From contig VXAZ01006875.1 in NCBI GenBank assembly GCA_013399875.1, positions 62,001 to 126,000 of the forward strand: a DNA stretch of 64,000 bases. The letters are read 5' to 3'. Below the pieces are notes generated by a model. That model was not told where the DNA came from, did not search any database, and saw only the letters and a program-made list of their open reading frames with translations. This stretch comes from Gymnorhina tibicen. Taxonomy: Eukaryota; Chordata; Aves; Passeriformes; Artamidae. Of the stretch, positions 48,655 to 61,261 are shown one piece after another (positions within the stretch are counted from its first letter, which is position 1; each line of letters starts with the position of its first letter). The translations under genes and the position numbers were made by a program.

Positions 48655-51600
48655 GGCTCCAAAATTTATTTAACTACAAACACACATCACTCGAGAGCAC
48701 CAGGTCTGGAGGAATGTAGGGGACCACTCCCCTTCCATTAACAGAGGGCAGGAGCTTCAGCTTCTGCTTGATTTGAACACAGACAACACCCCAAACCCAA
48801 CAGAAACAATGCTACAGCAGAATTACAACAGTAACAGCGTAGAATTTACAAAAATATAAATAACCTATTCATAACCTTAAAGAAAAATAACATCTATCAT
48901 AAAAAACATGTATTCCCTTGGGTAAACCATGGCTACAGAAATGTAGTGATTATTTTTCTGAAAAGCACCAGAGTCTGAAGTATTAAATAATCCAACATAG
49001 AGAGGGTATCTCCCCCTAACACTTGCAGACTCTTCCAAGAAGTGTGCCAAGATCAGTAACACCAAGTTTTCTTCAGTATCGCCTATTTCTGTAAAAGCTC
49101 ACTGGAGGGACAGCTCTCATGAGCCCCCCATTCAGGAACAGCACCCGAGGGATGTTCACCAATTGTTCACCAGAATAAACACTTTAACAACACTGAAGTA
49201 TGTGCCTATTTTAAGTCTATGCTTAAGAGCTTCCCAGAACAGGGCTGGATTTAAACTTATCATACAAATTCCTCTGCAAATCAGACTTCCAGGCAAGACT
49301 GGTGTGGAAACCAATCACTTGTAAAAAAATAACCCCATTGCACTGGAGCGTTTCCACCCTTCAGCTCAAGTTTGCACAGATGCAGAGTTATTTGATTTCT
49401 TTCACCTCTCTGTGAGCCATGCCAGCTTGGCACAAATGGCTTCCTGAGGCTGTGACGTGAGATCCAGCACTACAGGAATTTCTCTCCCTTACGTTCCATG
49501 TATTATGTTGAAAATACTATTAAAAAGCAAAAGTCAAGTATCAAGTCCATTGGTTCCCCACTGAAGCAGTTCCCTGCCCAGGGATCACGGTTGTTCTGAT
49601 GTCCAAGTCACAGCATTATCACTGTTTTCAAGGCTCTCATGGTTCCCTGAGGGCTCTGGCTGGGCTTGAGGCAGCCTGGCCAAAGGGTCTTAGGGTGGGC
49701 TAAAGGCTACCTGTTGAACTTTTGGCCCTTGTAAACACAGCTGGTTTTGTCACCCCAGCTGAAGGAAGGTGCCTGCCATGGGCACAGTGAGAGTGGGGAG
49801 CAGCCCTTGGGTGGAGGCTGGGGGAGCCTCCCCGCTGAAAAGCCACGTCCTGTGACACTTGTGCAGTGTCCAGCCCTGCTGGAGCACCAACCAGTGTGAC
49901 TTACACTGATACCACGTGTGAGGCTCTGTGGGGGAACAGAGAACAGTTCAAACATACCTAAAACCAGCCCCTGCCAACCAGTGCTGAGGCAGCACACTCA
50001 GTGGTACAGCCAGGGCTTGAGGGGCAGCGCCAGTGAGGCAGGAGCTGTGGCATGGCATGGCCCATACTCATAGCCAGCACAGCACACACCCACCCAATGT
50101 TCTGCATCCTCAAGGCAGGGGTTTTGACTGTAAGTAATATTGCTCAGACATCAAACAACTGAAAAATAATAGTTTACTTTAAAAGCTATGAAGGAAATGG
50201 GGTTGATTTCTTTATAAAAGTGAGAAAAAACCCCAAACAAATGAACTAAATCCTCACTCCATTTGCTTGGCCCAGAGACCCACCCCAGCACACCAGTGGA
50301 GCTGCCCAGCATGTGAAGAGATTTGCAGCACACACCTGTAACATGTCCCCGTTATTCACATCTTTAATTTACCAGCCCTTCCCGCCCATCTCTTGCTCCT
50401 GACACTGCCATGTGACAGGAGCAGGCTGGCTCTGCCATCTTGCCCGGCTGCTGCAGCTCTGTGCACTCCAAGTGACCACACACTCATGGCACTGGTGACA
50501 CAGGAACACACAGGACAAGCTTCCCAGGCCAGTTCCAACTTCAAAGCCAGGGCTGGCAAGCCGAGCTGCAGGGAGGCTCTTACTCAGATGCGGTGGGTGA
50601 AGTAATTTTCCTTCCCACTGGAAGTGACTATGTCCACAGAGGGATTAAATATTTTTATTGGATTTTGTAAGGTGATTAACCCCAGCACTCTCCCTGCCAC
50701 AGAAAAGCCTCAAACAGGAAATCCCTGGCCCCAGGCTGTGTGTGCTGCAGCAACACTCCCAGCTGCTCCCTAACAGCCTGAGAGTGCAGCAAGAGTCTGA
50801 CTAATCCTGGCCCCACATGGCTCAAGGTTCAACACTGTGGGTCTTGGGGAGCAAAGAGCAGTAAAACGACCTTGACTGTGGAAGAAACAAGCAGTAAGGG
50901 AAAGTGCCAGATCCAGCTGCAACTGCCCATGCCTTTGCTTATCTGAGCATGTCCTGGGTGCGTTCAAGCCCCAACATCTTTAAACAGGGAAAGGAAACAC
51001 CAGCAGCTATTAATACCCAGGGTGTGGGGGAGGTCTGCCCTCCTAGAAGGGCACCCGCTTCTTTCAGGTACTGTGGTCAGATAAAGGAGAATTCTGTGGG
51101 CTCAGCCGAGGGGGCCTGGGTGGGGGCAGCAGGCAATGGGGTAACAGTGCCACTTGCTGGTGACTGCCACACCACTGGCTTGGCCTAAGACCCCAGTGAC
51201 AGGCAGGATAGCAGAAAGCACTCGGCAGACCCAGCCACGGCAGTGAGGGACAACACAACAGAGGCAGAACAACCGCCACCGACTCAGCCCCAGTGATGCT
51301 GTCTGGGAGTCTCAGGACAGCTAGGGTGACACTTATCGCAGAATATCCTGAGTTGGAAGGGACCACAAAAATCAGAGAGTCCGATTCTTAAGTGAATGGC
51401 CCATACAGGGATCGAACCCTCAGCCCTGGTGCCGTTAGCACTATGCTCTGTCAGTGCTGCCGCAGCCCTGCCGGCAGCTGCTCCACCCGTGAGCCCGGCG
51501 GGAGCGGCCTCCGCAGGCCCCGCGTGCCTGGCCACCCCCGCGCCGCTGTGCCCCGCTCAGGAACGTGCCCCCGCTCCTGTCGAGGGCCACCAGCAGAGCC

Positions 51601-52733
51601 CCAGTGGCCAGGGCAGGCCAAGAACAGCCCAGCTGCCTGCAGCCCCCAGGCTGCAGGCGCAACACCGAAATCAGGGTGACCAGTGACAGCAAGACCATGG
51701 CAAGCTGTGACAAATCCCCCAGGATGAAATACCAAGCAGAAGGGTACTCCTCCTTCCTGGTAGCAACTCCCAGGAATGAGAAATCAGGCCATTTTTAGGC
51801 AGGAAAAAAAAAAGAAAAATATTTTAAAAGAGGAGAAGCTTCTGGAGCTCCTGCTGTGGCTGGCACAGGAACATCACTGCTGCCTGTGACCAGTCACAGC
51901 TTCAGCCCTCAGCTGCCACCCGCTCCCAAGGGCATGGCGGTGCAGTGTCCCTGCCCCTGACACCCCATGCCACCGCAGGCAGTTTGTGAAGCCTTGGAGG
52001 TGATGGGCAGTGAACAGCCACAGGGCTGGGGTGAGCCAGCACCTGCCCACGGCCAGCAGCCACAGCCCCACAACAAGGACATACATCAGCTCATCCCGGG
52101 AATCAGTCCGACACTCCTGCCAGGATGCTGCACCGCACCACAAATGGGCACAAGAGGAACATGCCAGGGTGGCACGGGGAGGCAAAGGCTGGAGCTCGGC
52201 ACACCAGCCACAGCCAGGTCCTCTGCCAAGGAAATCACAGCACAGAGGGAGAGAAGCAACTGAAAAGTAAATTGGGAAAGTAGCAACTGGCACCTGGGCC
52301 AGAGAAAGGATAGGAAAGCTGGAATGGAAGAGAGGTGATGGCTGGGCTCATAGGAGGGCACTGCATGGAGCCCGAGTCCCACAGCTGAGGGACCCCATGG
52401 CAACAGTGGGACATGACAGGGCTCACTGCAGAGTCAGAGCAGCACAGCATGGGCAGCACAGCGACTGACAGGCAAGGGTGTCACAGCCAGAGAAAAACAG
52501 CCTCTGTAAGGGCCTGAGCAAGCCCTCCCCCATGGAGCTGGGAAAAGCCACAGCTGTGCTTCCTGGAACCCCTGCGCAGGGATGCCCCCGTTGTGTCCTT
52601 CCATTCCATGATGCAAAGACCATCTGTATGTTCTCCTGCCATGCACACCAGGGATGTTATGTGACTACAGGCCACTGGATCCTCTCCCACACCGGTAACA
52701 GTGGATGGAGCTTCCTCCGTCCCTCCCTGTCCT
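48655..52733 (-). other. EDA2R: probable EDA2R 3' UTR
   Basis: No other gene is visible between the EDA2R stop codon and a minus-strand AATAAA at 48665-48670; a nearer AATAAA lies at about 50654-50659. The UTR may thus be 2 or 4 kb long. A SINE lies inside it. No transcript evidence is available. Confidence 0.4.
51335..51465 (-). mobile_element. tRNA-Ile-derived SINE with CR1-like tail (TguSINE1 type)
   Basis: On the minus strand the 51397-51465 part ends GGTTCGATCCCTGTATGGGC, the T-arm and acceptor stem of tRNA-Ile, with AGAGCATAGTGCTAA matching the D-stem and anticodon region. It is followed by a tail (51335-51396) ending in TTCCAACTCAGGATATTCTG, the 3' wording of CR1 elements. This composition fits the passerine SINE TguSINE1. 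The tRNA part is too decayed to be a working tRNA gene. Confidence 0.8.
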
Positions 52734-53029
52734 CTAGCGCTGGCGATCTGGCGTGGGGCTGAGTGTGAAGTGGTCGCAGAGCAGGAGCAAGGCGTCAAAC
52801 CGCTGGAGCCGCTGCAGCACCTGCGCCAGCAGCGGGACAGTGACCGCGGCTCCTGCGTAGGTGAAATGTGCGACCAGCTGCTCAAACCCTGAAATCCGTC
52901 CCAGCAACTGGGGCATGAGCCCCAGCTCCAGTGCCACGTGGCTGAAGTTCTTCACACCGTTCAAGGAAGGGTCCAACAAGAAGGCAAGTGACTGCACCAA
53001 GGAATGGGGCAGCTCTGCTATTGGGAGAC
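52734..53029 (-). CDS. EDA2R: EDA2R last coding exon: death-domain-like module
   Basis: 97 residues to a TAG at 52734-52736. The pattern LPHSLVQSLAFLLDP, GVKNFSHVALELGL, FEQLVAHF, VTVPLLAQVLQRLQRFDALL reads as the helices of a death domain, with the conserved Trp position of helix 2 taken by Phe. Acceptor GCCTCCAG. Human XEDAR ends before this module. Confidence 0.72.
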
Positions 53030-56000
53030 CTGGAGGCAGCAACACAGTGAAGCTGGGTTAGTACACCCATCCTACCCAGAGAGAATAAGGGCAAAGAGAA
53101 CAGCCAGCCTTCAGCCTCAGCCCCTGCTGAGCAGGTGAAAAACCACTCTGCCAGGACAGGTATCTCCTCCAACATCACTTTTAGAGCTCAGCAACATGGA
53201 GTCCTGGGGAAGCTGATAACTGGTGACAGCTGAGCCACCTGCCCACAGGCCAGTCAAGGCAGCATCACAGAAAATGTACCCTGGGGGCCAGCACCAAAGG
53301 CTACAAGTCAGGTAAGTCCCTGGTGGGGACTTGGCAGGCTTCTGGAGGAGCTCCCTTCCAAGAACCTGCCTCTCTGATATGCCAGTACTTGGAGTACAAA
53401 GGTGAGACTGGAAGGCCACTTACCCTTGGCTGTGCTGCTGATCTGAGTCACCAGGCTCTGGGCATCATCCACCTAACGAGACAAAGACCCCAAGGTTGGT
53501 GGCAGTCTGCTGAGAACAGCAACGCCTGGCACTGTTCCCAGGGCTGTCACAGGGGCTCAGGGAATGGTGCTTCTCTTCCAGCCTTACCACCCCATATTAA
53601 CATACTTCAGTCCACGTTCCTACCCCTACATCGAGCCCAGCCCCTGTGCCCGAGCCTCAGGCATCTGGCAGTAGTTCTGAGGAGTGATGAGGCTGGAGGA
53701 ACTTACCGGCTGCTCCCCTGCTGGGATTTCAGCCGTGGGCAAGTGACGAGCCCCCTCCTGCACCACACCACCGTTCTCTGCTGGAATCCTCTTCACCGCC
53801 CGGCTTGCTGCATCCTCCAGCTGCTCGCCACCCATGAACTCCGCCTGGGTGGAGAACTTTTGGAGGTCCAGCTCAGTGCACTCCACTGGTGCATGTGGCC
53901 ACTTGTGCTGCATCTCAGAGGCACAGGAGGAGAGGGGGGCCAGGGCCTCCACTGGGCCCGGCCGGCCCTGTCTGGGGGTGGGGGGCAGCAGGACCCCATC
54001 CAGGCAGTCGCTGTGGCCTGAGGCCCGGATGAGGGGCTGGCTTTCCAGGAAGCTCCTGCCCAGTTGGGCCTTGGAGGCAGTGCTGGCTGCAATGGCTGGT
54101 GCCAAGTCCATCTCTGGCTGGAGAGGAGGGAGCTGGAGACCCACGGCTTCTCCATCCGAAATGAACTGCACCGCTTCCATGGGGCCTGAAACCAGAAATC
54201 AGCACGGATCAGTGGAACTCACCATCCAGCTCCATCCTTCCTGCCTAAGGGCATCTCATCCTGGAGCCATGTGAGCTGGAGCCCAGCACCACCCTCCCTC
54301 CCAAGGGAAGGCAGCAAGAGCAGGTACCTTCTGCCTGCCTGTAGCAAGGGCTCAAGTTCTTCACACCCAGGCAGCAGGGTCCAGACATCTGCTCCTCACA
54401 CAGGAACCTGCCGGGCGCTGCTGCAGTCGGGAATGTTGCTCGCTGGCCTGAGAAGTTCTGAGTCCTCAGGAAGACTTGGAGGATAGAGGAGAAACAGCCT
54501 GAGCAAAGGCTTGGCTCGCTTCCCTAGCATATCCTCAGCCCTGTGGTATGTCTGCCAGCGAGGAGCTGGGAGCCAGCAGCTCCTTGGCATGCTGTTGGAT
54601 GCCATCCTGCCCCAATCCTGGCCACCAAACCTACAGCCCTCTTCCTTCAGCAGCAAAGAGCTACCCAACCGGAGAAACCTCAGAAGGGAGGATCGCCAGT
54701 TCGACTGTGAAATGGTCTCCTCCTCCTCCTGATGGCCCTAAGGAGGAGGGAGGCTCCTCTGTGTCATTGAGCAGGAAAAGCACATGAGAGGTCCTGCAGG
54801 CATGAGAAGCAGGATGAGGTGTCTATTCTGTATGAGCTGAGAAACAGCTGGGTTACTGTGCTGTGAAAGCGGCAACGCTCTACACAGCAAGAAGGGGCCA
54901 TGGGCACAGGTGAATGGCATGGCAAGGAGAGCACCAACTCACCTCTCTGGCACTGGCTTTTCCAGAATCGCTTGCAGTAGATGATGGAGAGTGCCAGAAG
55001 CACCAGGACGATGATGACTAGGGCGCTGCTGGTCAGTGCAAGAAGGGCTGTGTCCTGTGGTGGTACAGTAGGGACAGCGACCTTCACCAGGTTTGTTCTG
55101 GACCGACCTGCAGACAGCCACAAAGCGCTGGAACCAAACTCCAAGGCTTGGACCACCCGTTCCCTGCCCATCCCTCGTCACATGCCATGACCATGCCACC
55201 TCCAGTGGGGCTGTGGCTTCGCTGTGCCCACATCACCTGCCCCAACCCCACCAGCGTGGGGGCACCTACACTGCGGCTCGGAGGATGGCGTCTGCTTGGT
55301 GCAGGGAATGCACTCCCACTCCAGCTGCCCGCTGATCCGTGCCTTCCGGTAAAACCTGCCAACAGAGCAGATGGGCTCAGCAGAGCCTGGCCCCCACCGA
55401 GCTCCCGCCATCCTGGCTGTGCAGCCAGCTGTGTCACCCTCCCCATAGCAGAGGGGGACAGCTGACCCCGCACTCCTCCCTGGCTGGCAACAGGAGCAAC
55501 AGGGCTCTCATCGCTGGCTGGAGCCACACCACACCTACTTGTTCATGTCTAGCCATTTGTCAAGAAGCAACATCTTTCCAACAGCCCCCCCACCCCCACG
55601 TCTGCTGAAGTGGATTATACTGATTAATAGCTCCCCAAAGGGCCAGGAACACCCCAGCTACAGCTCTGTCTGAAAAGAGGCTCATACACCGGAGCCCTGA
55701 CTTGCTCCTGTCCCAGACCCACTGCTGGCCACCCCTGAGCTTGGCACAGGCTGGCTGTATGCAACCGTTTCATTTCAGTAACCCCTTAAACCCCCTCTTT
55801 GGGGACTACCAACCATAGTGGTCTACAACACCCCGCATCTTCCAGGGCTCATCCACCCTGGTGTCTACAGAACAATTTGAGTCTGGAAGTTTTCTTTCAT
55901 GGCTTGTTTACAGCAGCCTTCAGGTTCCCTTCTCTGGGGCTACAATGAGACCCACCAGATGGGTCTGACTTCCATGTCATTAGCAGTGTCCTCACAGAGG

Positions 56001-57037
56001 CTCCTCTTAGGTCCCATGTGGGACCAGGGCTGGCCTCAGGTAAAGCCCCCTCTGCCCAGCCCCTCCCTGCCTGCCCCCAGATGTGGCTGTGGTGGCTCTG
56101 CTCAGGCCGGCCCACTCACCCCGGCAGGCACTCCCCGCAGACCGCGTCGGCCGTCGCCGTGCAGTTGGACTTCTGGAGGCGGTTGATGAGGGCACAGGAC
56201 AGGCAGGGCTTGCAGCCGTGATGTCCCCAGCGGTCCTTGAACTTCCTGGGAGGGCAGGCCACGCACTGCGCGTCCCCGCCACTGCCATCGCCGCAGTCCT
56301 GCAAGGCACGAGGTTGGGGACATGGCTGTGGTGAGGGGCCACCATGGGTTCCAAATGGTACTGAGGGGAACAGTGTCCCTTCTTTGGGGGCAAAGGGTGG
56401 CAGGGTCACCGCTCACGTGTGGGGTCCTCAGAACCCAGCTGAGAGCAGCCGCCACCAGTGCAGCTCCCAGGAGACACTCAGGGACCATCTGCTGCCCAGC
56501 CCAGGCCTGCTGGTGCACTTTGGGTGTTGGAAAGCTCCAGCAGCACCGTGCCCCAGGAGGCACAGCCAGGGGAACCCTGCTGGGACCCCCACCACTGAGG
56601 CCAGGCTGGGACACCCTGCAGCAGTGGCCTGCTGGCATCCACCCACGTGCAGCCCAGCCATGCAGTGTGACCTTGCTCGGGGCTACAAACCAGAGGAAAT
56701 TTAGACTTCCATCAGCAAAAAAGGCAATCAGGTTGCTCCTTGTGCTGCCTTAAATCCCTCACCACCTCCTGCTTCCATTGTCTCACCCTTCTACCAGGGT
56801 AAGCAAAACAATCCACCATCCCATCCTACCAAGTCTCATCTCTTCTCAACATGCTGGGACCTAAGATCATCTTTCTGAAGGGAGGCTGGCAGAGGATTCA
56901 CCCTGTGCCACCCATGATGATTTCTTCTCCTTACAGAGAAGTCAATTTACCTTGGAAAGCTCCTGCCCAGGCATGCACTTTCTGCAGGGGACACATTTCT
57001 TCTGGTCATCCAGGTACTCACTCTCTTGGCAGGCCAT
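52734..57037 (-). CDS. EDA2R: EDA2R (XEDAR), TNF receptor for ectodysplasin A2, 7 coding exons
   Basis: Type III membrane receptor of the TNFR superfamily; in mammals it binds EDA-A2 and signals to NF-kB and JNK through TRAFs. Coding pieces, in order: 56951-57037, 56120-56298, 55266-55355, 54943-55097, 53707-54185, 53424-53472, 52734-53029; 444 residues with consistent phases. It starts without a signal peptide (MACQESEYLDDQKKC), as XEDAR does. Cys-rich repeats span 1-118 with a sequon at Asn74, and ECIPCTKQTPSSEPQC is nearly human. TM is about 136-160, ending IIYCKRFWKSQCQR. VECTELDLQKF at 271-281 is the conserved TRAF-binding region, with PVECTE fitting the TRAF6 pattern. The last exon adds about 97 residues resembling a death domain, absent from human XEDAR. 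The start of exon 4 is the least certain border. Confidence 0.9.
53424..53472 (-). CDS. EDA2R: EDA2R coding exon 6 (49 bases)
   Basis: VDDAQSLVTQISSTAK with a canonical donor GGTAAGT and acceptor TCGTTAG. It is placed by frame: phase 0 in and phase 1 out join exon 5 to exon 7. No homologue is recalled for this piece. Confidence 0.65.
53707..54185 (-). CDS. EDA2R: EDA2R coding exon 5: cytoplasmic region with TRAF site
   Basis: 479 bases after GGTTTCAG. A poorly conserved Pro/Ser-rich tail carrying HKWPHAPVECTELDLQKFS, the strongly conserved XEDAR block. The donor GTAAGT follows GEQP, phase 0. Confidence 0.88.
54943..55097 (-). CDS. EDA2R: EDA2R coding exon 4: membrane segment
   Basis: TNLVKVAVPTVPPQD, a hydrophobic LVIIVLVLLALSII stretch, then YCKRFWKSQCQR. 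Only the acceptor GGTCCAG before 55097 keeps phase with exon 3; a stronger-looking CTGCAG 11 bases upstream would shift the frame. The donor GTGAGT is at 54942. Confidence 0.82.
55266..55355 (-). CDS. EDA2R: EDA2R coding exon 3: Cys-rich domain end
   Basis: 90 bases; the first base completes a Gly codon, then FYRKARISGQLEWECIPC. The donor GTGCCC follows AG of a split Arg codon. Confidence 0.9.
   Translation of the reverse strand, partial: VLPEGTDQRAAGVGVHSLHQADAILRAAV
56120..56298 (-). CDS. EDA2R: EDA2R coding exon 2: Cys-rich domain
   Basis: 179 bases from DCGDGSGGDAQCVACPPRKF to AVCGECLP, donor GTGAGT, phase 2. Aligns residue for residue with human XEDAR, including WGHH and the NCTAT sequon. 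Confidence 0.95.
56951..57037 (-). CDS. EDA2R: EDA2R coding exon 1
   Basis: 29 codons, MACQESEYLD to CMPGQELSK, donor GTAAAT. The ATG lies 4 bases after a strong acceptor (CTCTTCAG), so at least one non-coding 5' exon must lie upstream. Confidence 0.92.
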
Positions 57038-57041
57038 TGTG

Positions 57042-60000
57042 CTGAAGAGGCGAGGGGAGCTGGGGGAGGAGAGGAAGAGAAGGCGGAGGGATCAAAGCCA
57101 GCCCTAACACATTTGGGATGAGCAGTGTGCCTGTCTCTGGGTGGACATTTCCACCTGGCCAGGATGGCAGCCGACACTGCTGAGCACCATGGGTGGGGCT
57201 TGGGCAGGAAGTAATTGCTGGCTCCCAGCACATGAGTCTGGTGGTCCCAGGCTTGCCAGCAAGGCAGGTGATGAGCTGCCCCATTCTGCTGCTGTCTCAC
57301 AGCCTCACAATGCAGCAAATGAAATTTTAGTAACAGTATTGAAGTACTGACCACTAACTGCTCAGGTCATCAGTGGATTCTGCCAGCCCCAGCCATGGCT
57401 CTGGGTACCACAGACAATCAGTAGAGAGCTCGGCCCCAGCAAAGGCTCAGCAAAGCCCCAGCTTCAGGATCCAGCAGCCCAGCTCTGGCCAACAAGGCTG
57501 CACTGGTGTGACAGCACCAAACGGTGGTGGTTGATGTGTCCCTGGCAGAACTGGACACACTTCCCCACACACACGCTGCACCCACAACAGAAAGGGACAC
57601 ACACACACACACACACCTGTGGCCCTGCTGCTCCACCCTGGAGCTGTGCAGTTGCTCAGGCTCTTGCTCCATGCACGTTTCAGCTCTGCATGGCCTCACT
57701 CACAGCAAACTCAGAGGACCAGCAGAACAAGCTCCCACTTTCCTCCAAAACATTCTTCAGAGCCTTCCCGAGGTGCATTAATGGCTCAGCTGAAGATAAC
57801 TACAGAACCAGCCCAGGAGCCACGGAGTCAGACTGTCAGCAAGGGTGGCTCAAAGGGCAGCATGGGACCAGCATCTTGACCAGAGCAAGCAGTTCAGACT
57901 GAAGCTACAAAACTGAGAAATTTATTTGGAGTTTTGGGGCTGCCTAATTATTTCTGCAGATTCTAGATGAGTTCTTCCCTTGATGACAGAAAGGGAATAA
58001 AATCAGCCCTCACTAGACCAATCTCCACTTTGCTTTTCCCATTACCTTGTGCAGAAAATCAGGAGAGAAACTGTTCAACCTGCCTTGGGAGCAAGTTCTC
58101 AACACCCATCAGGAGCAGTGAACACCTTTTGGAGGGCACCACCCTGAACAGCCTGAACTGCCTGGGAGAACCTGGCACTTCAACTAGAGCCATCCTCTGG
58201 GAAGGAAGCTTGGCCAGAGGTCTGGCCCCTGCAAGGCTCTTGTAGCAGAGTGGAATCATCTACAGGACCCCCAGCACACCCAGCCCCTTCTGCCACAGCT
58301 CCTTCCCCTCCCACAGCAGCATTCCTCTGCAGGCTTTTTCTGCCTCCTCTGCCTAATCCCACCACTCCCTTGCTGGTGCCTTTTGGAAGCGGACACTTGG
58401 CTGGGCTCCCCCGGCTCTGGAGGGCCGAGATTCATGGGAGATGAGGTCTGCCCAGACGAGCACAGCATATGAGTCACCCTCACGCAGCTCCTGCTTGCAG
58501 CACATGGGCTGATACAAGGATCAGCAGCCAAGTCCACGGGGACGGGCCAGGAGGAGCTGAAGGGACTAAATCTGTCTTGCAAGCACCTCGGGAGGGGCAT
58601 GGGCACAGCTTATAACCAGCATAAAGGTTCCTGACACCACTGAATGAAAAAAGATTAGTCACCATCTCAGAAGGTGGTGAAGAGGGAGCTCAGTGCCACT
58701 GCCCCAGGAGACGCACAGGGTTTGGTGTCAGGGTTCAGCTAGAGGCTGAATGCAGGAGGGAAAATAAAAAGCGGGGAGACAGGTCCCAGATGGGTGACAC
58801 ATAAATACTCTGGGGAGCCGGCACACCAGGCAGGTGTTACCCAACCACTCTGGAGGCCAGTATGGCAGTGGCCTGAGCCCAGCCTCTTGGTGAGTTTGGT
58901 GCCCGGAGCCCAGCTCACCCCTGCCAGCAGGTGCCTCTGCCTGATGTGTGGGTCAGCACCACTGATGCTCTGGTCTGGAGTTTGGTTCAGGTTTTTGTTC
59001 CTAATAAGAGCAAAAGGTGAATGAAACAGAATTGCAGGCAACAGGAAAGGAGCCCAGGTACCAGAGTATGGAGGGCAAGGGACTGATTTTTACCTGCTTT
59101 CCAAAGTGCTGTAATGCAAGGAAAAAAGCACTGGTGAAAAAAACCTCAAAAAAAAAAAAAAAAAANAAAACCAAACAACAACAACAAAAAAACCAGCAGG
59201 GGTTTTGGTGAAACTGTCCTGTGAACACAACTTGACCACTTTCTCTCATATTTACAGAATTTCCCAGCCTTTCGAAGGACCTGCAGCTGAGACAATGCCC
59301 TCAGAGCCCCCTCCACACAAGAACCCGGTTTAAAGCAGTTTGCCAAATACAGAAAGTTACACAGACCAAAGGAATCCTGTGTCAGAGCCACTCCACGCAC
59401 AAGGACGTCTGCCAGGATGATGGAATCACTCAAGATGGAGGAGACAGCCGTCCCTGATGTGCCAGCAGGATACTGGGCATAGAGCAGGTCTGCTGCTGCT
59501 CAAGTGTAACAATACAGGGAACAAACACTTTGTTGAGTATCTGGCATGAAATTCAAAGTTGTGGCATCTTTGTACTTCTTATTTCACCAGACCCAAGACA
59601 CTTGACTTGTACACGGAGGACACATCTAAACCACCTGGCGCTGCCCTGGTATGGCAGCAACCTCGGATCACCTAATGTGTGACTGAAACAAGCGGTCTTA
59701 CTGAGGGAAAAGGAAAAGCCAAACCCAAGAACTCCCACCTCTTTGGGAACACATGGACTGCGACTGCCAGAGCCACACATTTTATCTGCCACAGGGGAAT
59801 ATAAAGGTGACACAGTAACAACGAGTATAAATGGGCCACGGTATCAATGTACTTAAAAGCTGGGGTGAAGAAGAGCTTCCGGCCACCAGTGCCAGATGCA
59901 TGAGATCTAACTTAAAAACATCATTAATTTGTTAAAGAACTCTTTTATTGCCTTAAAGAGACATCCTGCCTGAGCAGGAGAGCAGAATGGGCTCCCCACT

Positions 60001-61260
60001 GCATCAGCCCTTAAGATACCAAAACCACGAGCTCCTGAATGAGTTTCACTGCATGAGACAAAATCTTTCCAGCAATGCCACAGCGTGAGCTGCAGTTCAT
60101 CCACCCTGTGACAACATTACAGCTCAGCCATTGTCTTTTCTCTGTGAAAGTGTAATTTTAAAAAAAAATTAGACTATATTGGAATCCAATCTATTTCTTC
60201 TGTGTGCAACTAATGGATTCTGGTAAGAAAACAGGGGCGAGGAAAATAGTAAGTGAAAAGGTACAAAATGAAAGTAATCAGTGAAAACATTATTGCTGCT
60301 GATTCTCCCCATCTGCCCAGTAGGTACTGGGGCAGGGGGGGCTGGCAGGGATGCAGGCAGGGCAGGAGGAGATGGGGTGGGCTGCTTCCCGTCCCAGCTG
60401 CAGACCCTGTCCCCTCAAGCCATGGGTCTCTGCTTGCCTGGGACAGGAGGTGCCCAGACCCACCCTCAGGGGCTCAGACACCCACATCCCAGCAGTGGCT
60501 CTTCCATGTCACCTTGTGAGCCAGCACACCATTACAGGAGATTTGTACTCTGCTGCAGGACTGACTGGCACAGTCAGGCAGCACTATGCCTCAGATGAGA
60601 CACTGGTATACACTGGAACCTAAGAACAGAGAGCTGAAATCCTAAATAAGAACTGCAAGTGAAAAGCAGGGGAAAAAATGCTATCTGGAAAATATGAGTG
60701 CATGCCTCATGGTTGGCCACACTCAGTTCCAGTCTCCTGCTCAGCCATTCCCTCACTCTGGTCTGAGCAGTGTCTCCTCATCTCCTTGTGCTACAAACCA
60801 TGCTGGGAGAACCTTTGCAGCAGTGGGACTCCTGTGGGCAAAGGGGTTCTCACAGAAGCAAAAAAGAGGAAAAAAGGTGGAATCTGAGGCTTTCCATGTG
60901 AACAGCAGGTTTCCCAGTCTGGATATTCTACGCACACAATTGCCCATTAATTGTTTTATCTGGAGTGGCTGGGGACTTGTGTTTGCTTTAAGTGAAAGCA
61001 CCGTGCGCTCGGGTGGGAGAGGAAGTGCTCCGGGCTGCTCTCACCCCTCTTTAGAGCACGGCAGGAGTCCCCAGGGCACAATGACCACTTTCCAGTGATT
61101 TTTGCCAAGTTAGGGCTGCCCACCTTGGAAACCCACACTCTGCCTTACCAGGTATCTCAAGTAACACTTCCAAAGCTTCTATCAATTTGCATAAAACTTT
61201 GGATTTCCATCTGGTTTTTGCCCCACATCTAATTCTTAGTGACCATTACTATCTTCCTGC
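57042..61260. other. non-coding sequence upstream of EDA2R
   Basis: Probably the first EDA2R intron if transcription starts in the CpG island at 61.5-62.8 kb. It holds an AC microsatellite at 57597-57616 and an A-rich run with one N at 59147-59190. No exon was recognised. Confidence 0.4.
57597..57616. repeat. AC dinucleotide microsatellite
   Basis: Ten AC units, with further CACAC runs nearby at 57565-57575. Confidence 0.9.
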
Positions 61261-61261
61261 A

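Larger units (their letters stand above)
39046..48655. other. intergenic, no gene recognised
   Basis: About 9.6 kb between the two converging genes. Two minus-strand LTR-like sequences are described separately (about 40.87-41.33 and 47.18-47.49 kb), and 40.5-40.86 kb is CpG-richer. No exon or RNA gene was recognised. Confidence 0.4.

Noticed and set aside
51397..51465. tRNA-Ile gene
   Set aside because: Only part of the tRNA is recognisable, stems are decayed, and it is fused to a CR1-like tail, so it is a SINE.
53323..54021. 232-codon plus-strand frame
   Set aside because: Antisense of EDA2R exon 5 and its intron; the minus-strand reading carries the conserved ECTELDLQKF block.
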